64,000 nt of DNA, from assembly GCF_009671205.1 (NCBI RefSeq), contig NZ_CP045309.1:6218001-6282000 (forward strand), given 5' to 3'. Made by a program: the position numbers and the translations under genes. The notes beneath the pieces are model-generated. The model was not told where the DNA came from, ran no database searches, and worked only from the letters and a program-made list of their open reading frames with translations. This document shows, piece after piece, positions 43,238 through 53,080 of the stretch. Position 1 is the first letter of the stretch. Each line of letters starts with the position of its first letter. This stretch comes from Micromonospora terminaliae (GTDB lineage: Bacteria; Actinomycetota; Actinomycetes; Mycobacteriales; Micromonosporaceae).

Positions 43238-44701
43238 GTGCCCCAGCCCCACCTCCGCACCGTTGTCGTGCTCGCCGCCGGTGAGGGCAAGCGGATGAAG
43301 TCGGCCCTGCCCAAGGTGCTGCACCCGCTGCTCGGTCGTACCCTGCTCGGTCACGTGCTGGCCGCGGCCGCGCCGCTCGGCGCGGACCGCCAGGTGGTCG
43401 TGGTCGGCCACGGCGCCGACCAGGTGCGCGCGCACCTGGCCGAGATCGCCCCGGCGGCCACGCCGGTGCTCCAGGAGCGGCAGCTCGGCACCGGGCACGC
43501 GGTCCGGATCGCGCTGGACGCCGTTCCGGAGGCCACCGGCACCGTCGTGGTGATCAACGGGGATGTGCCGCTGCTGCGGCCGGAGACCGTGGTGGCCCTG
43601 GTCGAGGCGCACGAGGGCGCCGGCGCGGCGGCGACCGTGCTGGCCGCCGAGGTGCCCGACCCGACCGGGCTGGGCCGGATCGTCCGGGACGTCGAGGGGC
43701 GGCTCGCGCAGATCGTCGAGGAGCGCGACGCCACCCCGGAGCAGCGCGCGCTGCGGGAGATCAACGCGGGCATCTACGCGTTCGACGTGGCGCGGCTGCG
43801 GGACGCGCTGGGCAAGCTCTCCACCGACAACGAGCAGGGCGAGGAGTACCTCACCGACGTGTTCGGCCTGCTGCGGGACGCGGGGGAGCCGGTGGCGGTG
43901 CACTGCGCCGCCGACCACGTGGAGACGCTGGGCTGCAACGACCGGGTCGAGCTGGCCGCGCTGCGCCGGCTGCTGCGGGACCGGGTGAACGAGGGCTGGA
44001 TGCGCACCGGGGTGAGCATCCTCGACCCGCACACCACCTGGATCGACGTGACGGTGACCGTCGAGCGGGACGCGGTGATCGACCAGAACACGCAGCTGCA
44101 GGGCGCGACGGTGGTCGGCGCGGGCGCCGTGGTGGGGCCGGACACGACGCTGGTGGACACCACGGTCGGCGCGGGCGCGAGCGTGGTGCGCAGCCACGCG
44201 GTGGGCGCCGAGGTGGGGCCGGAGGCCAGCGTGGGGCCGTACGCGTACCTGCGGCCGGAGTCGCGGCTGGGCCGCAAGGCGAAGGTCGGCACGTTCGTGG
44301 AGACGAAGAAGGCGGCCATCGGCGAGGGTTCGAAGGTGCCGCACCTGTCGTACGTGGGTGACGCGACGATCGGGGAGCACAGCAACATCGGCGCGGCGAC
44401 GGTGTTCGTCAACTACGACGGGGTGCGCAAGCACCACACGACGATCGGCAGCCACGCGCGCACCGGGGCGGACAACATGTTCGTGGCGCCGGTGCGGGTG
44501 GGTGACGGCGCGTACACGGCGGCGGGCTCGGTGATCATCTCGGACGTGCCGGCCGGGGCCATGGCGGTGGCGCGGGGTCAGCAGCGCAACGTCGAGGGCT
44601 GGGTGCTGCGCAAGCGGTCCGGCACGGCGGCCGCGGAGGCGGCGCAGCGGGCCCGCGAGGGTGCGTCGGACGCCGCCCCGGCCGCAAGTGAAGGTGACTG
44701 A
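43238..44701 (+). CDS. glmU: bifunctional GlmU (uridylyltransferase/acetyltransferase)
   Basis: 487 aa. The N-terminal pyrophosphorylase domain (1-230) has [21 protein letters not shown] and the NGDVPLL metal site. The C-terminal left-handed beta-helix (about 255-455) shows hexapeptide repeats ([15 protein letters not shown]), the YLRPESRLG segment, [27 protein letters not shown] and NYDGV with the catalytic His region. It makes UDP-GlcNAc from glucosamine-1-phosphate in two steps for peptidoglycan. An Ala-rich tail follows. GTG 43238 has GGGAG seven bases upstream. prs is next. Confidence 0.96.
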   Translation: MPQPHLRTVVVLAAGEGKRMKSALPKVLHPLLGRTLLGHVLAAAAPLGADRQVVVVGHGADQVRAHLAEIAPAATPVLQERQLGTGHAVRIALDAVPEATGTVVVINGDVPLLRPETVVALVEAHEGAGAAATVLAAEVPDPTGLGRIVRDVEGRLAQIVEERDATPEQRALREINAGIYAFDVARLRDALGKLSTDNEQGEEYLTDVFGLLRDAGEPVAVHCAADHVETLGCNDRVELAALRRLLRDRVNEGWMRTGVSILDPHTTWIDVTVTVERDAVIDQNTQLQGATVVGAGAVVGPDTTLVDTTVGAGASVVRSHAVGAEVGPEASVGPYAYLRPESRLGRKAKVGTFVETKKAAIGEGSKVPHLSYVGDATIGEHSNIGAATVFVNYDGVRKHHTTIGSHARTGADNMFVAPVRVGDGAYTAAGSVIISDVPAGAMAVARGQQRNVEGWVLRKRSGTAAAEAAQRAREGASDAAPAASEGD

Positions 44702-44816
44702 ATCCACGGGGGACCGGAGACCGTGGGAGGACCGGTGAACACGGGGGATACTGCAACCGAATAGTCCCCGGCTCACCGCCGCCGGGAACCACCGACATAC
44801 GGGAGCAGACGGGCCC

Positions 44817-45797
44817 ATGGGCAGCATCGTCGCCGAAAACCGCAAGAGCCTGATGCTCTTCTCCGGACGGGGTTTTCCGGAGCTGGCCAAGGAGATCGGT
44901 GAGGTGCTCGGCGTCGCGCCGACGCCCTCCGACTCGTACGATTTCGCCAACGGTGAGATCTTCGTACGTTTCAAGGATTCGGTGCGCGGTTCGGACGCCT
45001 TCGTGGTGCAGTCCGTGACGCACGGGGTCAACACCTGGGTCATGGAGACCCTGATCATGGTCGACGCGCTGAAGCGTGGTTCGGCCAAGCGGATCACGGT
45101 GGTCCTGCCCTTCTACCCCTACTCGCGGCAGGACAAGAAGCACCGCGGCCGGGAGCCGATCTCGGCCCGGCTGGTGGCCGACCTGCTGAAGACGGCGGGC
45201 GCGAACCGGATCCTGACCGTCGACCTGCACACGGCGCAGATCCAGGGCTTCTTCGACGGCCCGGTGGATCACCTGTTCGCCATGGACGTGCTGGCCGAGT
45301 ACGTGGAGCACCGGTACGCGGGCCGGCCCATGACGGTGGTGGCTCCGGACTCGGGCCGGGTGCGGGTGGCGGAGCGGTGGACGGACCGGCTGGGTGGCTG
45401 CCCGCTGGCGTTCATCCACAAGACCCGGGATCCGCTGAAGCCGAACCAGGTGGTGGCGAACCGGGTGGTCGGTGAGGTCGAGGGCCGGGTCTGCCTGATC
45501 GTCGACGACATGATCGACACCGGTGGCACGATCACCAAGGCGGCCGACATCCTGAAGGAGTCGGGCGCGGCGGAGATCGTGGTGGCCTCCACCCACGCGC
45601 TGCTGTCGGACCCGGCGACCGAGCGGTTGAAGAACAGCCCGATCAGCGAGGTCGTGGTGACGAACACGCTGCCGCTGCCGCCGGAGAAGCAGCTGGACAA
45701 GCTGACCGTGCTGTCGATCGCCCCGCTGCTGGCCCGGGCGATCCGGGAGGTCTTCGACGACGGCTCGGTGACCACCCTCTTCGGTGGCCTGAGCTGA
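44817..45797 (+). CDS. prs: ribose-phosphate pyrophosphokinase
   Basis: A 326-aa class I PRPP synthetase. The N-terminal LMLFSGRGFPELAKEIGE and NGEIFVRFKDSVRG precede the ATP-binding loop YSRQDKKHRGREPISARLVADLL, the HTAQIQGFFD metal motif and the PRPP loop LIVDDMIDTGGTI. Length fits. It makes PRPP from ribose-5-phosphate and ATP for nucleotide, histidine and tryptophan synthesis. The glmU-prs-rplY-pth order is conserved in actinobacteria. Confidence 0.97.
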   Translation: MGSIVAENRKSLMLFSGRGFPELAKEIGEVLGVAPTPSDSYDFANGEIFVRFKDSVRGSDAFVVQSVTHGVNTWVMETLIMVDALKRGSAKRITVVLPFYPYSRQDKKHRGREPISARLVADLLKTAGANRILTVDLHTAQIQGFFDGPVDHLFAMDVLAEYVEHRYAGRPMTVVAPDSGRVRVAERWTDRLGGCPLAFIHKTRDPLKPNQVVANRVVGEVEGRVCLIVDDMIDTGGTITKAADILKESGAAEIVVASTHALLSDPATERLKNSPISEVVVTNTLPLPPEKQLDKLTVLSIAPLLARAIREVFDDGSVTTLFGGLS

Positions 45798-46105
45798 GGT
45801 CGGCGCCCCGCCGGCGGCGTCCTTCGCGGGTCGTCGCCGGTCGGGGAAGCCGGTCGGGAAGTGGCCGGCACGGTGTCGCCGGCGGTGATATGGGGACTGC
45901 CGGATAGCTCGGAAATCCCTCGGGTAGACTGGTGCGGTTGCCACGGCGAGGGTGCCCGGCGGGCTGCTGAAAAGCACCGCACGGAGGCGCCGTCATCGAC
46001 GCGGTGCTCCGGGCGGTCGTTCATGACCTTGAGCCCCAGCGAGCCCCTCGCCCCAGCACCGCCAGACGACAAGCCGCCGCAGCGAAAAGCATCAGGAGTT
46101 TCCCC

Positions 46106-46798
46106 GTGTCCGAGGTAAAGATCAGCGCCGAGCCCCGTACCGAGTTCGGCAAGGGTGGTGCCCGTCGTACCCGCCGGGCCGGCAAGGTGCCCGCCGTGCT
46201 GTACGGCCACGGCGAGAAGCCCAAGCACATCGCGCTCCCGGCGCGTGAGTTCGCCGCCGCGATCCGCAAGGGCGGTGCGAACCAGCTCTTCGCGATCGAG
46301 GTCAGCGACGGCACCCAGGTGCTGGCGCTGCCGAAGGCGATCCAGCGTGACCCGATCAAGGACACCTTCGAGCACGTGGACCTGCTGCTGGTCCGCCGGG
46401 GCGAGAAGGTCACCGTCGAGGTCCCGGTCCAGCTGACCGGTGAGGCCGCGAAGGACACCCTGATCGTCCACGACCACGACACCCTCGCGGTGACCGCCGA
46501 CGCCACCAAGGTGCCGGACCACCTGGAGGCCTCGATCGAGGGCGCCGAGGCCGGCACCCAGATCACCGCCGCCGACGTCGAGCTGCCGGCCGGCGTCGAG
46601 CTGGCCGCCGACGGCGAGCTGCCGGTCGCCTCGGTGACCGCCGCCCCGACCGCCGAGCAGCTCGAGGCCACGCTCCCCGAGGTCGAGGTCGCCGAGGAGG
46701 AGGCCGAGGCCGAGGTCGGCGAGGAGACCGCCGAGGCTCCGGAGGGCACTCCGGCCGAGGGCGAGCCCGCTGCCGAGGAGCCGAAGACCGAGGCCTGA
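46106..46798 (+). CDS. rplY: 50S ribosomal protein L25/general stress protein Ctc
   Basis: 230 aa. The N-terminal L25 domain (1-95: [33 protein letters not shown]) is followed by the C-terminal TL5/CTC beta domain (about 100-185) and an acidic Glu/Ala tail ([20 protein letters not shown]). It binds 5S rRNA in the central protuberance. GTG 46106 follows AGGAG. The 308 bp upstream holds TAGACT at about 45924-45929, a candidate -10; nothing else is recognised there. Confidence 0.95.
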   Translation: MSEVKISAEPRTEFGKGGARRTRRAGKVPAVLYGHGEKPKHIALPAREFAAAIRKGGANQLFAIEVSDGTQVLALPKAIQRDPIKDTFEHVDLLLVRRGEKVTVEVPVQLTGEAAKDTLIVHDHDTLAVTADATKVPDHLEASIEGAEAGTQITAADVELPAGVELAADGELPVASVTAAPTAEQLEATLPEVEVAEEEAEAEVGEETAEAPEGTPAEGEPAAEEPKTEA

Positions 46799-46815
46799 TC
46801 GGCCCGCAGGCTGTG

Positions 46816-46850
46816 CGACAGGCGTCCCCGGTTCCCGGGGGCGCCTGTCG
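46816..46850 (+). terminator. terminator after rplY
   Basis: A 16-bp stem (46816-46831 with 46835-46850) contains a single G-U pair and closes a TTC loop, 17 bases past the rplY stop. Confidence 0.75.
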
Positions 46851-46898
46851 GCGTATCGGAGTCGGGCCGGTGGGCGGCAGAGCGGAAAGGGACGTGGC

Positions 46899-47489
46899 GT
46901 GACGGACGAGGCGGGGCCGTGGCTGGTGGTCGGCCTGGGCAACCCCGGTCGGGAGTACGCGGGCAACCGGCACAACGTCGGCTTCATGGTGGCCGAGCTG
47001 CTGGCCGGTCGGCTGGGCGGCAAGTTCGGCCGGCACAAGCGGGCGGTGGCCGAGGTGGCCGAGGGGCGGCTGGGTTTCGGCGGCCCGAAGCTGGTGCTGG
47101 TGAAGCCGCTGACCTACATGAACCTCTCCGGTGGCCCGGTGGCCGGGCTGGCGCAGTTCCACAAGATCCCGCCGGAGCGGGTGATCGCGGTGCACGACGA
47201 GCTGGACATCCCGTACGGCCAGCTGCGGGTGAAGTGCGGCGGTGGCGAGGGTGGCCACAACGGGCTGCGGTCGATGTCGAAGTCGCTGGGCACCAAGGAC
47301 TACGTGCGGGTGCGGTTCGGCATCGGCCGGCCGCCGGGCCGGCAGGACCCGGCCGACTACGTGCTGTCGGACTTCTCCCCGGCCGAGCGCAAGGAGCTGG
47401 AGTTCCTGGTGGACCGGGCGGCGGACGTGGTGGAGTCGGTGGTCACCAAGGGCGTGGAGCCGACGCAGAACCTCTACCACGGCGCCTGA
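46899..47489 (+). CDS. pth: peptidyl-tRNA hydrolase
   Basis: A 196-aa Pth. [23 protein letters not shown] contains the catalytic His and Asn. [40 protein letters not shown] (Asp of the dyad region) and [10 protein letters not shown] follow. It releases tRNA from peptidyl-tRNA after drop-off. The start is GTG 46899. It is a core gene in its normal place after rplY. Confidence 0.96.
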   Translation: MTDEAGPWLVVGLGNPGREYAGNRHNVGFMVAELLAGRLGGKFGRHKRAVAEVAEGRLGFGGPKLVLVKPLTYMNLSGGPVAGLAQFHKIPPERVIAVHDELDIPYGQLRVKCGGGEGGHNGLRSMSKSLGTKDYVRVRFGIGRPPGRQDPADYVLSDFSPAERKELEFLVDRAADVVESVVTKGVEPTQNLYHGA

Positions 47490-47581
47490 GGCGCTGGGCG
47501 GGGCATCCGGGCTGGTCGGGCCCGTGCCGGTAGTCTGCGACCTTCTGACGTGCGACGGCGGGCGACGGGAGCGGGAACATC

Positions 47582-48412
47582 ATGGGCAGTCCTCCGATGA
47601 TCGACGGCGCGTTCGCCCGGTGGCTGGCGGCGCGGGCCGGGCAGGCGCTGATGGGCCTGCGCGCGGAGCTGGGCTTCGCCGACGCGGGGGCGCTGAAGTC
47701 GGCCGGTGACAAGGTCTCGCACGACCTGATCCGCACCGAGCTGGCGAAGTGGCGGCCGGCGGACGCGGTGCTGTCGGAGGAGGACGAGGGTTCCCGGCTG
47801 GCGTGGACGGCCGAGGTGAGCAGCGACGCGGTGTCCCGGCTGAACGCCGACCGGGTGTGGATCATCGACCCGCTGGACGGCACCCGGGAGTTCGCCGAGG
47901 AGGGCCGCTCGGACTGGGCCGTGCACGTGGCGCTCTGGTCGCGCAGCGCGCCGACGCCGCACGGTCTGGTCGCGGGCGCGGTGGGGCTGCCGGCGCAGCA
48001 CCGGGTGCTGGGCACGGACTACCCGCCGGCGTACCCGCCGATGACCCTGGAGGCCGCCACGGCGGGCGGCCGGACCATCCGGTTGGCGGCCAGCCGCAGC
48101 CGTCCGCCGGTTTTCCTGACCGATCTGGCAGAGGACATCGGCGCGCATCTGGTTCCGATGGGCTCGGCGGGGGCGAAGATCGCCGCTGTGGTCACCGGCG
48201 AGGTCGACGCGTACATCCACGCGGGCGGTCAGTACGAGTGGGATTCGGCCGCTCCGGTCGCTGTGGCGACGGCCACCGGCCTGCACGCTTCCCGGATCGA
48301 CGGATCTGCGCTGAAATACAACGAGGCCGACCCACGCCTGCCCGACCTGCTGGTCTGCCGCAAGGATCTCGCCAGCCGGTTGCTTGCAGCGCTGCAGAGG
48401 CATTCCGGGTAG
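47582..48412 (+). CDS. cysQ: 3'(2'),5'-bisphosphate nucleotidase CysQ family
   Basis: 276 aa of the inositol-monophosphatase superfamily. The metal motif SEEDEGS, IDPLDGTREFAEEGRSDWAVHVAL and the C-terminal EWDSAAPVAVATATG are all present, while GDKVSHDL matches the first Asp. Placed directly before cysD and cysN it most likely dephosphorylates PAP/PAPS, removing a product of sulfate assimilation. The start is ATG 47582, with ATG 47597 as an alternative. Confidence 0.9.
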   Translation: MGSPPMIDGAFARWLAARAGQALMGLRAELGFADAGALKSAGDKVSHDLIRTELAKWRPADAVLSEEDEGSRLAWTAEVSSDAVSRLNADRVWIIDPLDGTREFAEEGRSDWAVHVALWSRSAPTPHGLVAGAVGLPAQHRVLGTDYPPAYPPMTLEAATAGGRTIRLAASRSRPPVFLTDLAEDIGAHLVPMGSAGAKIAAVVTGEVDAYIHAGGQYEWDSAAPVAVATATGLHASRIDGSALKYNEADPRLPDLLVCRKDLASRLLAALQRHSG

Positions 48413-48492
48413 CCTGAGCGTTCTTCTTCACGAGTCCGACCGGAAAGGTCTGGAATCCCGATGTGCGGATCCGAGCGAATCGAGTTCGTGTC

Positions 48493-49404
48493 ATGACGGC
48501 CCCCGCCGCGTACCAGGTGTCGCATCTGGACGCGCTCGAGGCGGAGAGCATCTTCGTGATGCGCGAGGTCGTCGCCGAGATGGAGCGGCCCGTGCTGCTG
48601 TTCTCCGGCGGCAAGGACTCGATCGTGATGCTCCGGTTGGCCCAGAAGGCGTTCGCCCCGGCCAACATCCCCTTCCCGGTGATGCACGTCGACACCGGGC
48701 ACAACTTCCCCGAGGTTCTCGAATACCGGGACCAGCGCGTCGCCGAGCTGGGTCTCCAGCTCATCGTGGCCAGCGTGCCGGAGGCTCTGAGCAAGGGGCT
48801 GGTACGCGAGTCGGCCGACGGCATGCGCAACCGGATCCAGACCCCGGTGCTGCTCGACGCGGTGGAGAAGCACCGCTTCGACGCGCTGTTCGGCGGCGCC
48901 CGCCGGGACGAGGAGAAGGCCCGGGCCAAGGAGCGGGTGTTCAGCTTCCGCGACGAGTTCGGCCAGTGGGACCCGAAGAACCAGCGCCCCGAGCTGTGGG
49001 CGCTCTACAACGGCCGGCACCACCCGGGCGAGTCGATCCGGGTGTTCCCGCTGTCCAACTGGACCGAGCTGGACGTCTGGCACTACATCGCCCGGGAGCG
49101 GATCCCGCTGCCGTCGATCTACTACGCGCACCAGCGCGAGGTGATCGAGCGCGACGGCATGCTCTACGCGGTCAACGAGTTCTTCCGCGCCCGCGCCGGT
49201 GAGCAGGCGTTCAAGGCCCAGGTGCGGTACCGGACCGTGGGTGACGCCTCCTGCACCGCGGCGGTCCGTTCGGACGCCGACACGGTGGAGAAGGTGATCG
49301 AGGAGGTGGCCGCCACCCGGATCACCGAGCGCGGCGCGACCCGCGGCGACGACCGGGTCAGCGAGGCCGCCATGGAGGACCGCAAGCGGGAGGGCTACTT
49401 CTGA
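48493..49404 (+). CDS. cysD: sulfate adenylyltransferase subunit 2
   Basis: A 303-aa ATP-sulfurylase small subunit. The PP-loop SGGKDS lies at residues 38-43, followed by HVDTGHNFPEVLEYRD and GGARRDEEKARAKER, then SNWTELDVWHYI. With CysN it makes APS from ATP and sulfate. The stop and the cysN start overlap (TGATG at 49402-49406). ATG 48493 is the family start; a few upstream codons are open but lack a ribosome site. Confidence 0.96.
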   Translation: MTAPAAYQVSHLDALEAESIFVMREVVAEMERPVLLFSGGKDSIVMLRLAQKAFAPANIPFPVMHVDTGHNFPEVLEYRDQRVAELGLQLIVASVPEALSKGLVRESADGMRNRIQTPVLLDAVEKHRFDALFGGARRDEEKARAKERVFSFRDEFGQWDPKNQRPELWALYNGRHHPGESIRVFPLSNWTELDVWHYIARERIPLPSIYYAHQREVIERDGMLYAVNEFFRARAGEQAFKAQVRYRTVGDASCTAAVRSDADTVEKVIEEVAATRITERGATRGDDRVSEAAMEDRKREGYF

Positions 49405-50708
49405 TGAGCGTCGAGACTGTTGCGCCGGCCGAGGCCGACGCGTCGGCCCGGCCGATGGACCTGCTGCGGTTCGCCACCGCGGGCAGCGTGGACGACGGCA
49501 AGTCGACCTTGATCGGCCGGCTGCTGTACGACACGAAGTCGCTGTTCACCGACCAGCTGGCCGCGGTCGAGGCGGTCAGCGCGGCGCGGGGCGACGAGTA
49601 CACCAACCTGGCGCTGCTCACCGACGGCCTGCGCGCCGAGCGGGAGCAGGGCATCACCATCGACGTGGCCTACCGCTACTTCGCCACGCCGCGGCGGAAG
49701 TTCATCATCGCCGACACCCCGGGGCACATCCAGTACACCCGGAACATGGTCACCGGCGCCTCCACGGCCGACCTGGCGCTGATCCTGGTCGACGCCCGCA
49801 AGGGCCTGGTGGAGCAGTCCCGCCGGCACGCGTTCCTCTGCTCGCTGCTGCGGGTGCCGCACCTGGTCCTGTGCGTCAACAAGATGGACCTGGTGGACTG
49901 GTCGCAGGAGGTGTTCGAGCAGATCGCCGACGAGTTCACGGCGTTCGCCGCGAAGCTCGACGTGCCGGACCTGACCGTGGTGCCGATCTCCGCGCTCCAG
50001 GGCGACAACATCGTCACCCGCTCGGAGAACATGCCCTGGTACGAGGGCCCGTCGCTGCTGCACCACCTGGAGCGGGTGCACATCGCCTCGGACCGCAACC
50101 TCGTCGACGTCCGCTTCCCGGTGCAGTACGTGATCCGGCCGCAGTCGACGACGGTCACCGACTACCGGGGCTACGCGGGTCAGGTGGCGTCGGGCGTGCT
50201 CAAGGCCGGCGACGAGGTGATGGTGCTGCCCTCGGGCTTCACCAGCCGGATCGCCAGCGTCGAGACCGCCGACGGCCCGGTCGACGAGGCGTTCCCGCCC
50301 ATGTCGGTGACCGTCCGGCTGACCGACGAGATCGACATCTCGCGCGGCGACCTGATCTGCCGGCCCAACAACGCCCCGAGCGTCGCGCAGGACATCGAGG
50401 CGATGATCTGCTGGATGGACGAGACCCGCCCGCTGCAGGTCGGCGGCAAGTACGCCATCAAGCACACCACCCGCTCGGCGCGGGCGATCGTGCGCGGGCT
50501 GCACTACCGGCTGGACATCAACTCGCTGCACCGCGACGAGACGGCCGGCGAGCTGAAGCTCAACGAGATCGGCCGGGTGCGGCTGCGGACGACCGTGCCG
50601 TTGCTGGCCGACGAGTACCGGCGCAACCGCACCACGGGCGGGTTCGTCATCATCGACGAGACCACCAACCGCACCGTGGGCGCCGGCATGATCGTCGAGG
50701 CCGGCTGA
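49404..50708 (+). CDS. cysN: sulfate adenylyltransferase subunit 1 (GTPase)
   Basis: A 434-aa EF-Tu-like GTPase subunit. The P-loop GSVDDGKST lies at about 27-35, DTPGH near 101 and NKMD near 156, with beta-barrel domains to the end. No APS kinase (CysC) domain is fused at the C-terminus. That differs from NodQ-type proteins of about 600 aa, and no cysC lies in the window. A strong terminator follows. Confidence 0.96.
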   Translation: MSVETVAPAEADASARPMDLLRFATAGSVDDGKSTLIGRLLYDTKSLFTDQLAAVEAVSAARGDEYTNLALLTDGLRAEREQGITIDVAYRYFATPRRKFIIADTPGHIQYTRNMVTGASTADLALILVDARKGLVEQSRRHAFLCSLLRVPHLVLCVNKMDLVDWSQEVFEQIADEFTAFAAKLDVPDLTVVPISALQGDNIVTRSENMPWYEGPSLLHHLERVHIASDRNLVDVRFPVQYVIRPQSTTVTDYRGYAGQVASGVLKAGDEVMVLPSGFTSRIASVETADGPVDEAFPPMSVTVRLTDEIDISRGDLICRPNNAPSVAQDIEAMICWMDETRPLQVGGKYAIKHTTRSARAIVRGLHYRLDINSLHRDETAGELKLNEIGRVRLRTTVPLLADEYRRNRTTGGFVIIDETTNRTVGAGMIVEAG

Positions 50709-50725
50709 CGCGGAAAGCACGTGCG

Positions 50726-50758
50726 AAGGCCCCCGGTCCACCGACCGGGGGCCTTTTT
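50726..50758 (+). terminator. terminator after cysN
   Basis: AAGGCCCCCGGTC (50726-50738) pairs perfectly with 50743-50755 and runs into TTTTT (50754-50758). It lies between convergent cysN and galK. Confidence 0.9.
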
Positions 50759-50767
50759 CCGTTCCGG

Positions 50768-51925
50768 TCAGTCGAGGCGGGTCGCGCCGGGGGACGGGAG
50801 GACGGTGAGGGTGCCGGGCGCGGCGAAGCCGCGGTCGGCGTACGCGGCCGTCACGGCGGCCGCCACGGCGTCGGCGGCGTCCGCGTCGACCAGCGCGAGC
50901 ACGCAGCCGCCGAAGCCGCCGCCGGTCATCCGCGCCCCGTACGCGCCGGCGGCCAGGGCCGCCTCGACCGCGGTGTCGATCTCCGGCACGGTGATCTCGA
51001 AGTCGTCCCGCATCGAGACGTGAGAGGCGGTCAGCAGCGGGCCGATGTCGCGGACCCGGCCGGCGCGCAGCAGCTCGACCGTGTCGAGCACCCGCTGGTC
51101 CTCGGTGACCACGTGCCGGACCCGGCGGCGGGTCTCGTCGTCGTCGAGGCGGGCCAGCGCGGCGTCCAGGTCGGCGGCGGCGACGTCGCGCAGGGCGGCC
51201 ACCCCGAGCGCCTTGGCGGCCCGCTCGCAGGACTTGCGGCGGGCGGCGTACTCGCCGTCGGCGTGCCGGTGCGGCGCCCGGCTGTCGACGACCAGCACGG
51301 CGAGCCCGGCGGCGTCCAGGTCGAACGGGATCTGCTCGACCTCCTCGGTGCGGCAGTCGAGGAAGAGGGCGTGCCCGGACCGGCCGCGGATCACCGCGGA
51401 CTGGTCCATGATGCCGGTGGGCGCGCCGACGTAGTCGTTCTCGGCCCGCTGGGCGAGCCGCGGCCAGCGCTCGGTGGGCAGGTCCAGCCCGCCCAGCTCG
51501 ACCAGGGCGGCGAGCACCGCCGCCTCGATGGCCGCCGACGAGGAGAGCCCGGAGCCGACCGGCACGTCGGAGGCGATGGCCAGCCGCGCGCCGGGGACGT
51601 CGTGGCCGGCGGCGCGCAGGGCCCAGACCACCCCGGCCACGTACGCGGCCCAGCCGTCGACGCCGCCGGGCTCGTCGGCCTCGGCCGGCCCGAACTCCAC
51701 GGGCTCGTCGTCCAGCTCCGACCAGACGGACCAGCGCCCGCCGCCGGCGGCCGCCGCGGCGACGACGGTACGCAGCGGCAGCGCGAACGGCAGCACGAAG
51801 CCGTCGTTGTAGTCGGTGTGCTCGCCGATCAGGTTGACCCGGCCGGGAGCCGCCCAGCGGCCCGCCGGCTCGGCGCCGTACCGCTGCCGGAAGCCGGCGG
51901 TGGCGCGGGCCGCGACGTCGCTCAT
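50768..51925 (-). CDS. galK: galactokinase
   Basis: A 385-aa GHMP kinase. The galactokinase signature GRVNLIGEHTDYNDG is near residues 28-42, the ATP loop PVGSGLSSSAAIEAAV near 121 and GGFGGCVLALV near the end. It phosphorylates galactose at C1. The start overlaps the galE stop by 4 bp, so the two are co-translated. No galT is present here. The Leloir middle step must be encoded elsewhere or replaced. Confidence 0.95.
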   Translation of the reverse strand: MSDVAARATAGFRQRYGAEPAGRWAAPGRVNLIGEHTDYNDGFVLPFALPLRTVVAAAAAGGGRWSVWSELDDEPVEFGPAEADEPGGVDGWAAYVAGVVWALRAAGHDVPGARLAIASDVPVGSGLSSSAAIEAAVLAALVELGGLDLPTERWPRLAQRAENDYVGAPTGIMDQSAVIRGRSGHALFLDCRTEEVEQIPFDLDAAGLAVLVVDSRAPHRHADGEYAARRKSCERAAKALGVAALRDVAAADLDAALARLDDDETRRRVRHVVTEDQRVLDTVELLRAGRVRDIGPLLTASHVSMRDDFEITVPEIDTAVEAALAAGAYGARMTGGGFGGCVLALVDADAADAVAAAVTAAYADRGFAAPGTLTVLPSPGATRLD

Positions 51926-52905
51926 CGCTGTTCCAGGATGTGCGTGCGGTAGAACTCCCAGGCGTCGCCCACCATGTCCTGGAGGGTGGGCTTCTGCGGC
52001 ACCCAGCCCAGCTCGGCGCGGGCCAGGGCGGAGGAGGCGACCAGTTCGGCCGGGTCGCCCTCACGGCGCGGGGCCACCTCGACCGGCACCGGGTGCCCGG
52101 TGACCTCCCGGACCACCTCGATGACCTGGCGGTTGGTGAAGCCGTTGCCGTTGCCCAGGTTGTAGATGCGGTGCCGGCCGGCGGTGGCGGCGTCGAGGGC
52201 CAGCAGGTGCGCGCGGGCCAGGTCCTCGACGTGGATGTAGTCGCGGACGCAGGTGCCGTCGACGGTGGGGTAGTCGTCGCCGAAGAGCTGGAACTTGTCG
52301 CGCCGGCCGGCGGCCACCTCCAGGGCGAGCGGGATGAGGTGGGTCTCCGGGTCGTGCCGTTCGCCGATGCTCCGCCCGTCGTGCCGGTAGGCCCCGGCCA
52401 CGTTGAAGTAGCGCAGCGAGACGGCGGCCAGGTCGTGCGCGACCGCCTCGGAGGTGAGCGCCATGTCGACGGCCAGCTTGGTCGCCCCGTAGGTGTTGGT
52501 GGGGGCCTTGACGGCGGTCTCCGGGATGGGCAGCTCGGTGGGGTTGCCGTAGACGGCGGCGGTGGAGGAGAAGACCAGCCGGGGCACCCGGGCCGCGCGG
52601 ACCGCGTCGATGAGGGCGAGCGAGCCGACGGTGTTGGTGTGCCAGTAGAGCTCCGGCTTGACCATCGACTCGCCGGCGGCGATCAGGGCGGCGAAGTGCA
52701 GCACGCCGTCGAAGCCGGCGTCGGGGGTGAGCACCCGGGCGGCCTCGTGGATCGGCAGGTCGACGTGGGTCGCCTCGGGGGCGAGCGCTTCCCGGTGGCC
52801 GGTGCGCAGGTCGTCCAGGACGGTCACCTCGTGACCGTGGTCGAGCAGCATCCGGGTCACCACGCTGCCGATGAAACCGGCGCCGCCGGTGACGAGCAGT
52901 TTCAC
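51922..52905 (-). CDS. galE: UDP-glucose 4-epimerase
   Basis: A 327-aa extended SDR. The NAD motif TGGAGFIGS is at residues 6-14, the SSTAAVYG serine region and the YGATK catalytic Tyr/Lys follow, with GNGNGFTNRQV and VPVEVAPRREGDP later. It interconverts UDP-glucose and UDP-galactose. It is first in the galE-galK operon, divergent from the CorC-like gene across 175 bp. Confidence 0.95.
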   Translation of the reverse strand: MKLLVTGGAGFIGSVVTRMLLDHGHEVTVLDDLRTGHREALAPEATHVDLPIHEAARVLTPDAGFDGVLHFAALIAAGESMVKPELYWHTNTVGSLALIDAVRAARVPRLVFSSTAAVYGNPTELPIPETAVKAPTNTYGATKLAVDMALTSEAVAHDLAAVSLRYFNVAGAYRHDGRSIGERHDPETHLIPLALEVAAGRRDKFQLFGDDYPTVDGTCVRDYIHVEDLARAHLLALDAATAGRHRIYNLGNGNGFTNRQVIEVVREVTGHPVPVEVAPRREGDPAELVASSALARAELGWVPQKPTLQDMVGDAWEFYRTHILEQR

Positions 52906-53009
52906 GTCGCTCCTCCTGCCTGGGCCGCGTGCCGCGGCGGCCGTCGGTGATCACCCTACGGCCGCGGGCTGTGTCGCGGCTGCGAGTGGGGCCGTCTCCT
53001 ATTCCACCA

Positions 53010-53025
53010 CAATCCCTCATGATTG
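53010..53025. promoter_or_regulatory. palindrome in galE/corC divergent region
   Basis: CAATCCCTCATGATTG is a 16-bp inverted repeat (CAATC/GATTG arms) about 105 bases before galE. It may be an operator; the evidence is symmetry and position only. Confidence 0.25.
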
Positions 53026-53080
53026 AACAGATCCGAACATCGCCCGGAGCGTCCGGCGACCGCTGTCTACCATCCTTGTC

